A DNA stretch of 64,000 nucleotides from JBBRBB01 sp038206235 (GTDB lineage: Bacteria; Bacteroidota; Bacteroidia; Chitinophagales; Chitinophagaceae): contig JBBRBB010000023.1 in the NCBI GenBank assembly GCA_038206235.1, positions 4,464 through 68,463 on the forward strand. Direction: 5' to 3'. Below are positions 26,154 to 34,936 of this stretch, in pieces. Position 1 is the first letter of the stretch, and the number at the start of each line of letters is the position of its first letter. A program made the position numbers and the translations under genes. The notes under the pieces are model-generated. The model was not told the origin of the DNA and did no database searches. It saw nothing but the letters and a program-made list of their open reading frames with translations.

Positions 26154-28571
26154 ATGCTAAAAAATTATCTCTTAATTGCGTTGCGAAATTTGAAGCGTAA
26201 TAAAAGTTATGCTTTTATAAATGTATTGGGCTTGGCTGTAGGTATTGCAGCGTGTTTGTTACTTTTTTTGGTAATACAATTTGAAACCAGCTTCGATAAT
26301 TTTCATTCAAAAAAAAATAATATTTACCGCGTAGTATCTGCATTTCAAAGCCCCGAAGGCACAGATTATTCCGCCGGTGTTCCATTCCCCACTGCAGATG
26401 CTTTGCGTATTGATTACCCGCAAATAAAAGAAGTTGCAGCCATTTATGGAACTACTGATCAGCAGATAACAATTCCTGTCAACGGGAATGAGCCTCCAAA
26501 AAAATTTAAAGAGGCAACGGGTGTTTTTTTTAGCGAGCCTCAATTCTTCGATTTATTTGATTTTAAATTACTGGCAGGGAATATAAAAACTGCATTAACC
26601 GATCCTAATACGGTTTTACTCACCCAAGAAATAGCAGAAAAATATTTTGGCGACTGGAAATCAGTTATCGGGAAAACAATTACACTCAACAATAAATATT
26701 TATTAAAAGTTACCGGCATTCTTGATGATATCCCCTCAAACACAGACTTTCCTTTAAAAGTTGTAATCTCTTATCCAACTTTAAAGAGCACAAGCATGAG
26801 CAGCCAATTAACCGATTGGGTAAGTGTATCCAGCGGGGCTAACTGTTATGTTTTATTTCCTTCCAATTACCCAGTTGCTCAGTTTGATGCTTCGTTAAAG
26901 TCTTTTGTAAAAAAACACGTACCACCGGAATATCAAAAAGATGGATTAACAATACAATCTCTGAGTGAAATTCATTTCGATGACCGCATTGGTAATTTTT
27001 CCAGCAAAACTTTCAGCAAAGAGCTTATTACTGCATTAAGCTTAATAGGAATTTTTCTTTTAATTATTGCGTGTGTAAATTTTATAAATCTTGCAACAGC
27101 ACAGGCGGTTAACCGTGCAAAAGAAGTAGGCATTAGAAAAGTAATGGGCAGCAACCGTAAACAATTGCTGCTGCAGTTTATGGGCGAAACAGGGTTGATA
27201 ACTTTGTGTTCAGTAATAGTTGCCGTAATTATTGCAGCGCTTAGCCTTCCGCTATTAAATAATCTGCTCGAAATAAAATTATCGCTTAACCTTTTTCAAA
27301 CTCCTCAGCTAATTATTTTTTTAGCTGCTGTGTTAGCTTTTGTAACTGTGCTTTCCGGTTTATATCCGGCGCTTATTTTATCCGGCTTTAATCCTATCAA
27401 TGCATTAAAAAGCAAAGTAGCAGTTAAAACAACGGGTGGTGTTTTATTAAGAAGAGGTCTTGTTGTTTTACAATTTGTAATTGCACAGTCACTTATTATC
27501 GGTACACTTGTGGTAGTAAGCCAGATGAACTATTTCCGTAATGCGGATTTGGGTTTTAATAAGGAAGCAATTATTACAGTGCCTTTACCCGGCGATAGTT
27601 TGAGTACGCTGAAATTGGATGTGTTAAGGAATCAACTGGTAGAGCAACCGGGAATAAAAAACGTAAGTTTCAGTTTCGCAAGCCCTTCAGATAATGGCGG
27701 CTGGTACAGCGATTTTAAATATGATAACGCTGCAAAAAATGTAGATTTTGGAGCCAGCTTTAAATTAGCAGATACAGCTTATTTCAAAACATATAATCTG
27801 CAGCTTATAGCCGGAAGAATGTATTTGCCCGGCGATACAGTAAAAGAATTTATTGTAAACGAAACTCTTGTAAAAAAATTAGGCATTCATAATCCACAGG
27901 ATGTAATCGGCAAAAAATTAAACTTCTGGGATGGAAGAATGATTGCGCCTGTTGTTGGTGTGGTTAAAGACTTTCATTCAGAATCTCTGCGTGACCCAAT
28001 TGTGCCTGTAGTGATGAGTACATGGAAAAGAACCTACCAGGTAGCCAGCTTAAAAATTGACCCTGATAAAGCAAAGCAAATACTCTCCTCTGTTGAAAAA
28101 CTCTGGAACAATATTTATCCGGATTACATTTTTGAATATCAATTTCTTGATGAAAAGATTACTGATTTTTATAAACAGGAAGCGCAGCTTTCACAGCTTT
28201 ATAAAATTTTTGCAGCCATTGCCATTTTTATTTCCTGTCTTGGTTTGTATGGATTAATATCTTTTATGGTAGTGCAGCGCAATAAAGAAGTTGGCATAAG
28301 AAAAGTATTAGGCGCTTCTGTAAGCAATATCGTTTATCTGCTGTCAAAAGAATTTACAATGCTTATCGTTATTGCATTTGCGATAGCAGCTCCGGTTGCA
28401 TATTATTTTATGCATCAATGGTTGCAGCAATATACTTTTCGCATTGAATTAGGCGCAGGTGTTTTTGCTTTAACCATACTTGTGTCAATAATTGTTGCAT
28501 GGCTTACTGTTGGTTACCGCGCAATAAAAGCCGCAATAGCTAATCCTGTTGAGTCTTTGCGAACAGAGTGA
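26154..28571 (+). CDS. MacB/FtsX-type ABC permease 3 of 8
   Basis: This is an 805-aa double permease starting MLKNYLLIALRNLKRNK. The coupling helices are AKEVGIRKVMGSNRKQL and NKEVGIRKVLGAS. The first periplasmic domain is more divergent (SPEGTDYSAGVPFPTADAL), suggesting different partner or substrate specificity. It ends NPVESLRTE. The 152-bp gap upstream shows no hairpin and no sigma-54 box, so it is probably transcribed with permease 2. Only 60 bp separate it from permease 4, and those 60 bp hold a relic gene tail. Confidence 0.87.
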   Translation: MLKNYLLIALRNLKRNKSYAFINVLGLAVGIAACLLLFLVIQFETSFDNFHSKKNNIYRVVSAFQSPEGTDYSAGVPFPTADALRIDYPQIKEVAAIYGTTDQQITIPVNGNEPPKKFKEATGVFFSEPQFFDLFDFKLLAGNIKTALTDPNTVLLTQEIAEKYFGDWKSVIGKTITLNNKYLLKVTGILDDIPSNTDFPLKVVISYPTLKSTSMSSQLTDWVSVSSGANCYVLFPSNYPVAQFDASLKSFVKKHVPPEYQKDGLTIQSLSEIHFDDRIGNFSSKTFSKELITALSLIGIFLLIIACVNFINLATAQAVNRAKEVGIRKVMGSNRKQLLLQFMGETGLITLCSVIVAVIIAALSLPLLNNLLEIKLSLNLFQTPQLIIFLAAVLAFVTVLSGLYPALILSGFNPINALKSKVAVKTTGGVLLRRGLVVLQFVIAQSLIIGTLVVVSQMNYFRNADLGFNKEAIITVPLPGDSLSTLKLDVLRNQLVEQPGIKNVSFSFASPSDNGGWYSDFKYDNAAKNVDFGASFKLADTAYFKTYNLQLIAGRMYLPGDTVKEFIVNETLVKKLGIHNPQDVIGKKLNFWDGRMIAPVVGVVKDFHSESLRDPIVPVVMSTWKRTYQVASLKIDPDKAKQILSSVEKLWNNIYPDYIFEYQFLDEKITDFYKQEAQLSQLYKIFAAIAIFISCLGLYGLISFMVVQRNKEVGIRKVLGASVSNIVYLLSKEFTMLIVIAFAIAAPVAYYFMHQWLQQYTFRIELGAGVFALTILVSIIVAWLTVGYRAIKAAIANPVESLRTE

Positions 28572-28598
28572 GCAAAACGAAATCCCGTCTTTAGCAGG

Positions 28599-28622
28599 GT
28601 GAAGAGTTTGAGAACAGAGTAA
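28599..28622 (+). pseudogene. Relic 3' end of a lost permease gene
   Basis: Between permeases 3 and 4 the sequence reads, in frame, V-K-S-L-R-T-E-stop with codons gtgaagagtttgagaacagag. This is nearly identical to the true end of permease 4 (31023-31046). It lies 27 bp after the stop of permease 3 and has no body, so a ninth permease was probably deleted or lost by recombination here. Confidence 0.65.
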
Positions 28623-28631
28623 AAATATTAT

Positions 28632-31046
28632 ATGATAAAGAATTATTTAAAACAAACCTGGCGCAGTTTACTCAAGAATAAAACATATTCTATATTAAAT
28701 ATTGCAGGGCTGGCAGCAGGGTTAACATGTTTTGCATTTATTGCACTTTGGTTAAATGATGAATTAGGTTATGATAAATTCAATAAAAATTCTGAAAGAA
28801 TTGTCCGGTTAATATCAACAATCAAAACTGAATCGGGAACATCAGAATCCGCAGTATCAAGTGCACCCATGGCGCAGGCGCTTAAAAATGATTTTGCTGA
28901 AGTAGAAAATACTGCAAGGATAGCAATGCAAAATGAAGTAGTTATTGAAAACAAACAACAAACGACACTGGAGACAAATATTATTTTCACTGATCCTTCT
29001 TTCTTTGATGTTTTTAGTTTTCATTTAAAAGAAGGAGATGGATCTACTGCACTAAGAGAACCTTATTCAATAATACTCACTGAATCCACTGCAAAAAAAT
29101 ATTTTGGCGATAGTGATCCGATAGGACATACACTCCCCCTTTATTTATATAGCAAAGAACAAGGAGGCGGAGCTTTGTACAAAGTAACTGGTGTAATGCC
29201 TGATGCACCTGAGAAATCGCATTTCAAATTCAATATGCTGGCATCTTTTAAAACAATTGAAGCTGCAAACCCTGATGTATTAACTGTTGATGGCTGGGGC
29301 GATAATAGTTTTTATACTTACCTGTTATTAAAAAAAGGAGTTGATCGAAATGCCTTCTCAGCTAAAATTACTCAGTTCTATGGAAAGCACATTGGGGCAT
29401 TATATAATGTATGGAAGTCAATATATTTTTATAAGCTGCAGCCGCTTGCAGATATTCATCTTCACTCCAACCTGCAAAATGAAATTGCAGAGACAAGTAA
29501 TATTAATCATGTTTATATTTTTTTTACAATAGGCATTTTCATTTTATTGCTGGCAGCCATTAATTACATGAATCTGTCAACGGCGCGTTCCATAAACAGG
29601 GCTAAAGAAGTGGGTATTAAAAAAGTTGTGGGAGCTGTAAAAAGTCAATTGATAACACAATTTCTAATGGAAGCAGTGCTCACTGCAATTATAGCATTGG
29701 TAATTTCATTTTTGCTTTCTTTTTTATTGCAGTCTGCCTTTTTTCAAATAACCAACAAAAATTTATCCGTTTTTTCCTCTCCGTTATTAATTATTTTTTT
29801 AATTGGCACAACAATAATATTAGGCTTGCTATCTGGTATTTATCCTGCGCTTATTCTTTCAAACTTTAAACCTGCACAGGTTTTAAAAGGTGCATTTAAA
29901 TCAGGCAGCCGTGGAATTATGCTTCGCAAATCTCTTGTGGTAGTGCAGTTCGCAATCACACTGATATTGATTATTGGAATTGTGATTATTAATTCACAAA
30001 TGTCTTTTATAAAACACAAAGATTTGGGTTATAATAGAGATGCATTGCTCTACATAAATGTGCATGAAAATAAAGATGTTATCTCCGGATACAGCGCTTT
30101 TAAAAATGAGCTTCTGATGAATCCATTAATTTCCGGAGTTACCACTTCCAATTCTATTCCGGTTGCAGGTATGGGTTCAGGTGGCTCTGAAACGGTTGAT
30201 ATAAAAGGCAATCCTTTACAAGTAAATACAGCGAGGCTGCGAACTGAACCAGATTACCTGGATGTTTATGGAATAAAGTTGTTGGTCGGAAAAAATTTTA
30301 CAACAAATTCAGCTACAGACACTGTAAGACCAATTATATTAAATGAAGCAGCAGTAAAAAAATTTGGATGGAAAGATATGGAAACGGCTGCTGGCAAACC
30401 TTTTAAAATGGGCAGCCGTAATGGAACAGTGACAGGTGTGGTAAAGGATTTTCATTTTAATTCATTGCAGCAAGCCATTGAGCCTTTGGCTATTTATCCG
30501 GGAGAAGATTTCTCAAAAATTACATTAAAAGCCGATGTAACAAAAGCAAGCCAGTCTATAGCATGGATAAAAAATATCTGGAAAAAACATTTTCCGTCTG
30601 CTTTACTGGATTATAATTTTCTTGATGTAACACTTGGAAAACAATACGAGGCAGAAGAGCGGTTCTCAAAAATATTTTTATATTTTTCTATATTATCATT
30701 GCTCATCGCCTGCCTTGGATTGTATGGACTTATTTCTTATGCCGCCTTGCAAAAAACAAAAGAGATCGGCATTAGAAAAATTTTAGGAGCTACTGCAAAT
30801 GGCATTGCATTGATGTTATCAAAAGACTTTTTGAAACTGGTAGTATTGGCGTTTGTGATTGCAACTCCGATGGCATGGTATATTATGAATAAGTGGCTGC
30901 AGGATTTTGCTTATAGAACCGACATTTCATGGTGGATGTTTGCTGCGGCAGGTTTAGCTGTTGTATTAATTGCATTAATTACTGTAAGTTTTCAGGCAAT
31001 AAAGGCCGCAATTGCAAACCCTGTGAAGAGTTTGAGAACAGAATGA
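28632..31046 (+). CDS. MacB/FtsX-type ABC permease 4 of 8
   Basis: This is an 804-aa double permease starting MIKNYLKQTWRSLLKNK. The coupling helices are AKEVGIKKVVGAVKSQL, with Lys in place of the usual Arg, and TKEIGIRKILGAT. The chain ends NPVKSLRTE. The first periplasmic domain carries an extra loop around LYLYSKEQGGGALYK. It is the last permease before the DUF4097-like gene, and after it come a simple purine-rich stretch and an inverted repeat. Confidence 0.87.
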   Translation: MIKNYLKQTWRSLLKNKTYSILNIAGLAAGLTCFAFIALWLNDELGYDKFNKNSERIVRLISTIKTESGTSESAVSSAPMAQALKNDFAEVENTARIAMQNEVVIENKQQTTLETNIIFTDPSFFDVFSFHLKEGDGSTALREPYSIILTESTAKKYFGDSDPIGHTLPLYLYSKEQGGGALYKVTGVMPDAPEKSHFKFNMLASFKTIEAANPDVLTVDGWGDNSFYTYLLLKKGVDRNAFSAKITQFYGKHIGALYNVWKSIYFYKLQPLADIHLHSNLQNEIAETSNINHVYIFFTIGIFILLLAAINYMNLSTARSINRAKEVGIKKVVGAVKSQLITQFLMEAVLTAIIALVISFLLSFLLQSAFFQITNKNLSVFSSPLLIIFLIGTTIILGLLSGIYPALILSNFKPAQVLKGAFKSGSRGIMLRKSLVVVQFAITLILIIGIVIINSQMSFIKHKDLGYNRDALLYINVHENKDVISGYSAFKNELLMNPLISGVTTSNSIPVAGMGSGGSETVDIKGNPLQVNTARLRTEPDYLDVYGIKLLVGKNFTTNSATDTVRPIILNEAAVKKFGWKDMETAAGKPFKMGSRNGTVTGVVKDFHFNSLQQAIEPLAIYPGEDFSKITLKADVTKASQSIAWIKNIWKKHFPSALLDYNFLDVTLGKQYEAEERFSKIFLYFSILSLLIACLGLYGLISYAALQKTKEIGIRKILGATANGIALMLSKDFLKLVVLAFVIATPMAWYIMNKWLQDFAYRTDISWWMFAAAGLAVVLIALITVSFQAIKAAIANPVKSLRTE

Positions 31047-31096
31047 CCTCACCCCTAACCCCTTTCCACAGGTGGAGAGGGAAGTGAAAGAATAAC

Positions 31097-31130
31097 TGGT
31101 ATCTGTACACTCGCAGAGTGTCTGACACAC
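31097..31130 (+). repeat. Inverted repeat of the tgtctgtacac family
   Basis: TGGTATCTGTACACTC pairs with GAGTGTCTGACACAC across gca. It is the second of three related hairpins, 50 bp after the permease 4 stop. Confidence 0.6.
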
Positions 31131-31186
31131 TAAAAGGAAAAGATTTTTTTCTGAAATAATAAAATATACAAACAACAACAAAAATC

Positions 31187-32221
31187 ATGAAAAAGTATCT
31201 GATTCTTTTAGCAATGGCTGCTTTCAGCCTTGTATCAAAAGCGCAAACCGATAAGGAACCGTATCTCACCAAGTCGTTGGGAAGCGAATCTTTAAGCAGT
31301 GCGAAAGTAAAAACTACAGGTGGCAGCATCACAGTTATGGGTGGTAATGCATCTGAAGCAAAGCTGGAAATGTATGTTACCACAAACAATGGCATGAACA
31401 CACTTTCAAAAGATGAAATTAAAAAACGTCTGGATGAAAATTATACCATTGACATTTCTGTAAACAACAATCAGCTTGTTGCCACTGCAAAGCCAAAAAA
31501 TTCATTTAGTATGAACTGGAAAAGGTCGCTCAACATTTCCTTCAAGTTGTGGGTGCCTGTAAATGTTACTACAGATTTAGGAACAAGCGGCGGCAGTATT
31601 CAGCTATCCAATCTTAATGGCAGTCACACTTTTGAAACAAGCGGCGGCAGCATTTCTGTGGACAATGTAAAAGGTAAGATGAAAGGAAGAGGTTCCGGTG
31701 GCAGCATACACATTGCCCATTCTTCTAACGACATTGACCTTGCAACAAGCGGCGGCAGCATTCATGCAAAAAATTGCATGGGAAAAATTAAGCTGAAAAC
31801 ATCCGGCGGCTCTTTGCAATTAGAAAATCTTGATGGAAATATTGAAGCTGAAACAAGCGGAGGCAGCATAGATGCAGATAATATAAAAGGTGAGCTGATT
31901 ACAAGCACATCCGGCGGTAGTATTGAATTGGATAATTTGGCTTGTACTCTCGAAGCCGAAACAAGCGGAGGAAGCATAGATGCAGAAATCAATGAATTGG
32001 GTAAGTATGTTAAGCTGAGAAATTCAGGAGGCGGCATCACCCTGCAATTGCCCGCAAATAAAGGACTTGACCTTGATTTAAATGCTGATAAGATTCATGT
32101 GGATTTGAAAAATTTTAGTGGTTCAAAGGATGAAAATTCTGTTGAGGGAAAATTAAACGGTGGCGGTATTCTGATTGATGTTGAGGCAAGCAGCGGTAAG
32201 ATTAATTTGACTTTTAAGTGA
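31187..32221 (+). CDS. DUF4097-like beta-repeat envelope protein
   Basis: This is a 344-aa secreted protein with a signal peptide (MKKYLILLAMAAFSLVSKAQ). From about residue 110 on it consists of short beta units carrying the motif (T/S)SGGSI or SGGSL. At least eight copies are spaced about 20 residues apart (DLGTSGGSIQL, TFETSGGSISV, DLATSGGSIHA). This is the pattern of DUF4097 / putative auto-transporter adhesin proteins, which should form a right-handed stacked beta structure. It sits in the middle of the permease array on the same strand, so a periplasmic or surface accessory role in the same response is plausible but inferred. Confidence 0.8.
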   Translation: MKKYLILLAMAAFSLVSKAQTDKEPYLTKSLGSESLSSAKVKTTGGSITVMGGNASEAKLEMYVTTNNGMNTLSKDEIKKRLDENYTIDISVNNNQLVATAKPKNSFSMNWKRSLNISFKLWVPVNVTTDLGTSGGSIQLSNLNGSHTFETSGGSISVDNVKGKMKGRGSGGSIHIAHSSNDIDLATSGGSIHAKNCMGKIKLKTSGGSLQLENLDGNIEAETSGGSIDADNIKGELITSTSGGSIELDNLACTLEAETSGGSIDAEINELGKYVKLRNSGGGITLQLPANKGLDLDLNADKIHVDLKNFSGSKDENSVEGKLNGGGILIDVEASSGKINLTFK

Positions 32222-32236
32222 GACGAATAAGTGAGC

Positions 32237-32269
32237 AAACCTCACAGGTTTAAAAAACCTGTGAGGTTT
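32237..32269 (+). terminator. Strong hairpin after the DUF4097-like gene
   Basis: A perfect 15-bp inverted repeat, AAACCTCACAGGTTT and its complement, has a 3-nt loop, 15 bp after the stop codon. It is a common Bacteroidota intergenic hairpin. The following T tract is short, so termination may be partial. Confidence 0.65.
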
Positions 32270-32382
32270 AATGAAGCAATAAATGTGTAAACAGGAACTG
32301 ACTATTCACAAAGAGCCAAAACCAACTGCATAAAAAAATTTAATGATTGAAGTATTTTATAATTACTAAACCGTTCCAAAAA

Positions 32383-32417
32383 TCCTCTCCGCCAGCTGGC
32401 GAGAGTTAGAGGAGGCT
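32383..32417 (+). repeat. REP-like hairpin with Shine-Dalgarno, permease 5
   Basis: CTCTC gccagctggc GAGAG sits inside an outer TCCTCT / AGAGGA pairing. The final AGGAGG is a perfect Shine-Dalgarno 8 bp before ATG 32422 and can be sequestered by the hairpin. Confidence 0.6.
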
Positions 32418-32421
32418 TTTT

Positions 32422-34833
32422 ATGTTTAAAAACTATTTCAAAATTGCTTTTCGAAATTTATGGAAGCACAAGGGTTTGTCTTTCATAAATATTTTCGGGC
32501 TTGCTACCGGCATGGCTTGCAGTCTTCTTATTTTTCTTTTTGTAAGCGATGAACTAAGTTACGACCTCTTCAACACAGATGCTGACAACATTTACCGTGT
32601 TGTAAAAGATTTTGTAAACGATGATGGCAGCCGCCTTCCTGATGCTACAACTCCGCCTGCACTTGCGCCGGCAATGCAAAAAGAAATTCCCGGCATTGCG
32701 CATGTAACAAGAGTTTTTCCCGGCTGGGGTGCCAACTTTTTAATTACTTATGAAGACAAAAAATTTTTTGAAGAAAAACTCTTTCGTGTTGACAGCAGCT
32801 TCTTCGATGTGTTTACTTTTCCTTTCCTGCACGGCGATGCAAAGTCAGCTTTTAAAGAACTTAATTCAATTGTGATTACACAAAGTGCAGCAAAAAAATA
32901 TTTTCCGCATTCAGAAAATCCAATCGGAAAAACACTGCATGTAGACCAGCTTGGCGATATGATGGTTTCCGGTGTAATAAAAGATGCTCCTCAAAATTCT
33001 CATTTTCATTTCGACTTTTTAATTTCTGTGCGAAAATTTAGCGGCGATATTGATGGAGACTGGGACTTTTATAATTTTTACACCTACATAAAGCTGCAGC
33101 CAAATGTTAGCATTGCAAGTCTTGAACCTAAAATCCAGGCATTGTACAAACGCAACAATGATGAGGGAACAAATGTGTTTTATACGCAGCCTTTAACCAA
33201 CATTCATCTCCATTCAAATTTAAAATGGGAGCTTGAGCCAAACAGCGACCGCTTATATGTATATGTATTTTCAATTGTGGCGTTGCTCATTCTTTTAATT
33301 GCTGCAATCAATTATATTAATCTTGTAACTGCACGTTCATCTTTGCGTGCAAAAGAAGTTGGCATACGAAAAGTTTCCGGCGCTTACAGCACTTCGCTTG
33401 TAAAACAATTTTTAATAGAATCTGTAATTGTATGTTTACTGGCGTCAATGTTTGCTCTTGCGATAGCACAATTATTATTACCGGTTGTAAACGGTATTAC
33501 ACAAAAGCAGCTTGGTTTGTTCAATACGGGTAACTATACATCATTATATTTTTTATCAGGCGCAATAATTATTGGCGTACTGTCAGGGCTTTTTCCGGCA
33601 TTATATCTTTCTTCTTTTAAACCAATAATGGTTTTGAAAGGAAGCAAAATCACTGAGCGGGGTGTTTTCAATTTGCGCAAGGCACTCGTAGTTACACAGT
33701 TTACAATATCAATTGCTCTTATTGCGGGTTCATTGATTATTTATCAACAAATTGATTTTATAAAGTCTTCAAAATTAGGTTTGAATAAAGAAGAGGTATT
33801 AGTTATAAAAGACTTTGGTGCACTTTCAACAAACGAAGCAAACTCTTTTCAAAATGCATTATATCAAATTCCCGGTGTAGCAAATGTGGCAACAGCAGAT
33901 GGCATTGTGGGCGGTCAAAACTGGACCAACGGAATGAATGTGAAAGGCTCTAAAAATAACCAGTTGATAAACTTTTTAAGTGTTGGCTATAATTTTCTTG
34001 ATGTGCTCGATATTAAAATTAAAGAGGGGAGAGGCTTTTCAGCAAAATTTCCTGCAGATACATTGACTAATGTTTCTGCCGGCACTTTAGAGCAAACCAT
34101 TGGAAGCATTATATTAAACGAAAAAGCAGTAAAAGATTTGGGTGTTCCGTCACCTGCTGTTGGTCAGCAAATAGAGTGGGGCAGGGATGGTGATACTGCT
34201 TATTATCTAAAGGTAATAGGTGTTGTAAAAGATTTTCATTTTGCATCACTCAAAAATGAAATAAAGCCTTTTGCTTTTGTAAATAGTCCAAACCGTGCAT
34301 GGTATCTTACAGCAAAACTCTCCACGCAAAATCTTTCTTCAACATTAGCGCAGATTGAAAGCAAATGGAAATCATTTTCATCAGAGCGCCCTATACAATA
34401 TTTTTTTCTTGATGAAACTTTTGCAAAGCTCTACCAGAGTGAAGCAAATTTTCAAAAGCTTTTCATTGTGCTTGTAATATTGAGTATAGTGATTGCGTGT
34501 CTTGGTTTATTTGGTCTCGCTGCATTCACCGCAGAGCAGCGCACAAAAGAAATAGGAATTCGCAAAGTGCTGGGGGCAAGCGTAACAGGCCTCACTACAA
34601 TGCTTTCTAAAGATTTTTTGAAGCTTGTTGTCGTCTCCATTGTAATTGCATCGCCGCTTGCATGGTGGGCAATGAGCAAGTGGTTGCAGAATTATTCTTA
34701 TCGCATTGAAATAAGCTGGTGGATATTTTTAGCAGCTGGTTTGTTAGCTGTGCTCATTGCGGTTATAACAGTGAGTTTCCAGGCAATAAAAGCAGCAATT
34801 GCAAATCCGGTAAAAAGTTTACGAACGGAATGA
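32422..34833 (+). CDS. MacB/FtsX-type ABC permease 5 of 8
   Basis: This is an 803-aa double permease starting MFKNYFKIAFRNLWKHK. The coupling helices are AKEVGIRKVSGAYSTSL and TKEIGIRKVLGAS, and the end is NPVKSLRTE. In the second periplasmic domain it has a longer loop (PADTLTNVSAGTLEQTIGS) than its neighbours. A terminator-like hairpin precedes it and no sigma-54 box was found, so its promoter is unclear. The REP-like element directly upstream brings an AGGAGG ribosome-binding site, which is unusual for this phylum. Confidence 0.87.
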   Translation: MFKNYFKIAFRNLWKHKGLSFINIFGLATGMACSLLIFLFVSDELSYDLFNTDADNIYRVVKDFVNDDGSRLPDATTPPALAPAMQKEIPGIAHVTRVFPGWGANFLITYEDKKFFEEKLFRVDSSFFDVFTFPFLHGDAKSAFKELNSIVITQSAAKKYFPHSENPIGKTLHVDQLGDMMVSGVIKDAPQNSHFHFDFLISVRKFSGDIDGDWDFYNFYTYIKLQPNVSIASLEPKIQALYKRNNDEGTNVFYTQPLTNIHLHSNLKWELEPNSDRLYVYVFSIVALLILLIAAINYINLVTARSSLRAKEVGIRKVSGAYSTSLVKQFLIESVIVCLLASMFALAIAQLLLPVVNGITQKQLGLFNTGNYTSLYFLSGAIIIGVLSGLFPALYLSSFKPIMVLKGSKITERGVFNLRKALVVTQFTISIALIAGSLIIYQQIDFIKSSKLGLNKEEVLVIKDFGALSTNEANSFQNALYQIPGVANVATADGIVGGQNWTNGMNVKGSKNNQLINFLSVGYNFLDVLDIKIKEGRGFSAKFPADTLTNVSAGTLEQTIGSIILNEKAVKDLGVPSPAVGQQIEWGRDGDTAYYLKVIGVVKDFHFASLKNEIKPFAFVNSPNRAWYLTAKLSTQNLSSTLAQIESKWKSFSSERPIQYFFLDETFAKLYQSEANFQKLFIVLVILSIVIACLGLFGLAAFTAEQRTKEIGIRKVLGASVTGLTTMLSKDFLKLVVVSIVIASPLAWWAMSKWLQNYSYRIEISWWIFLAAGLLAVLIAVITVSFQAIKAAIANPVKSLRTE

Positions 34834-34936
34834 AAAGTCATTAAGTTATTGAGTTATTCGTCATTTAAGAAAATCTTTTATTAGTCAGGAGAAGAATAAA
34901 TATTAAGCTTTCAAAAGCTGGTCAAATAAAAAAAGT

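Noticed and set aside
34841..34860. gttattgagttatt considered as a fifth regulator site
   Set aside because: It matches one half-site only; the opposite half, the TTG-N20 spacing and the -7 box are absent.
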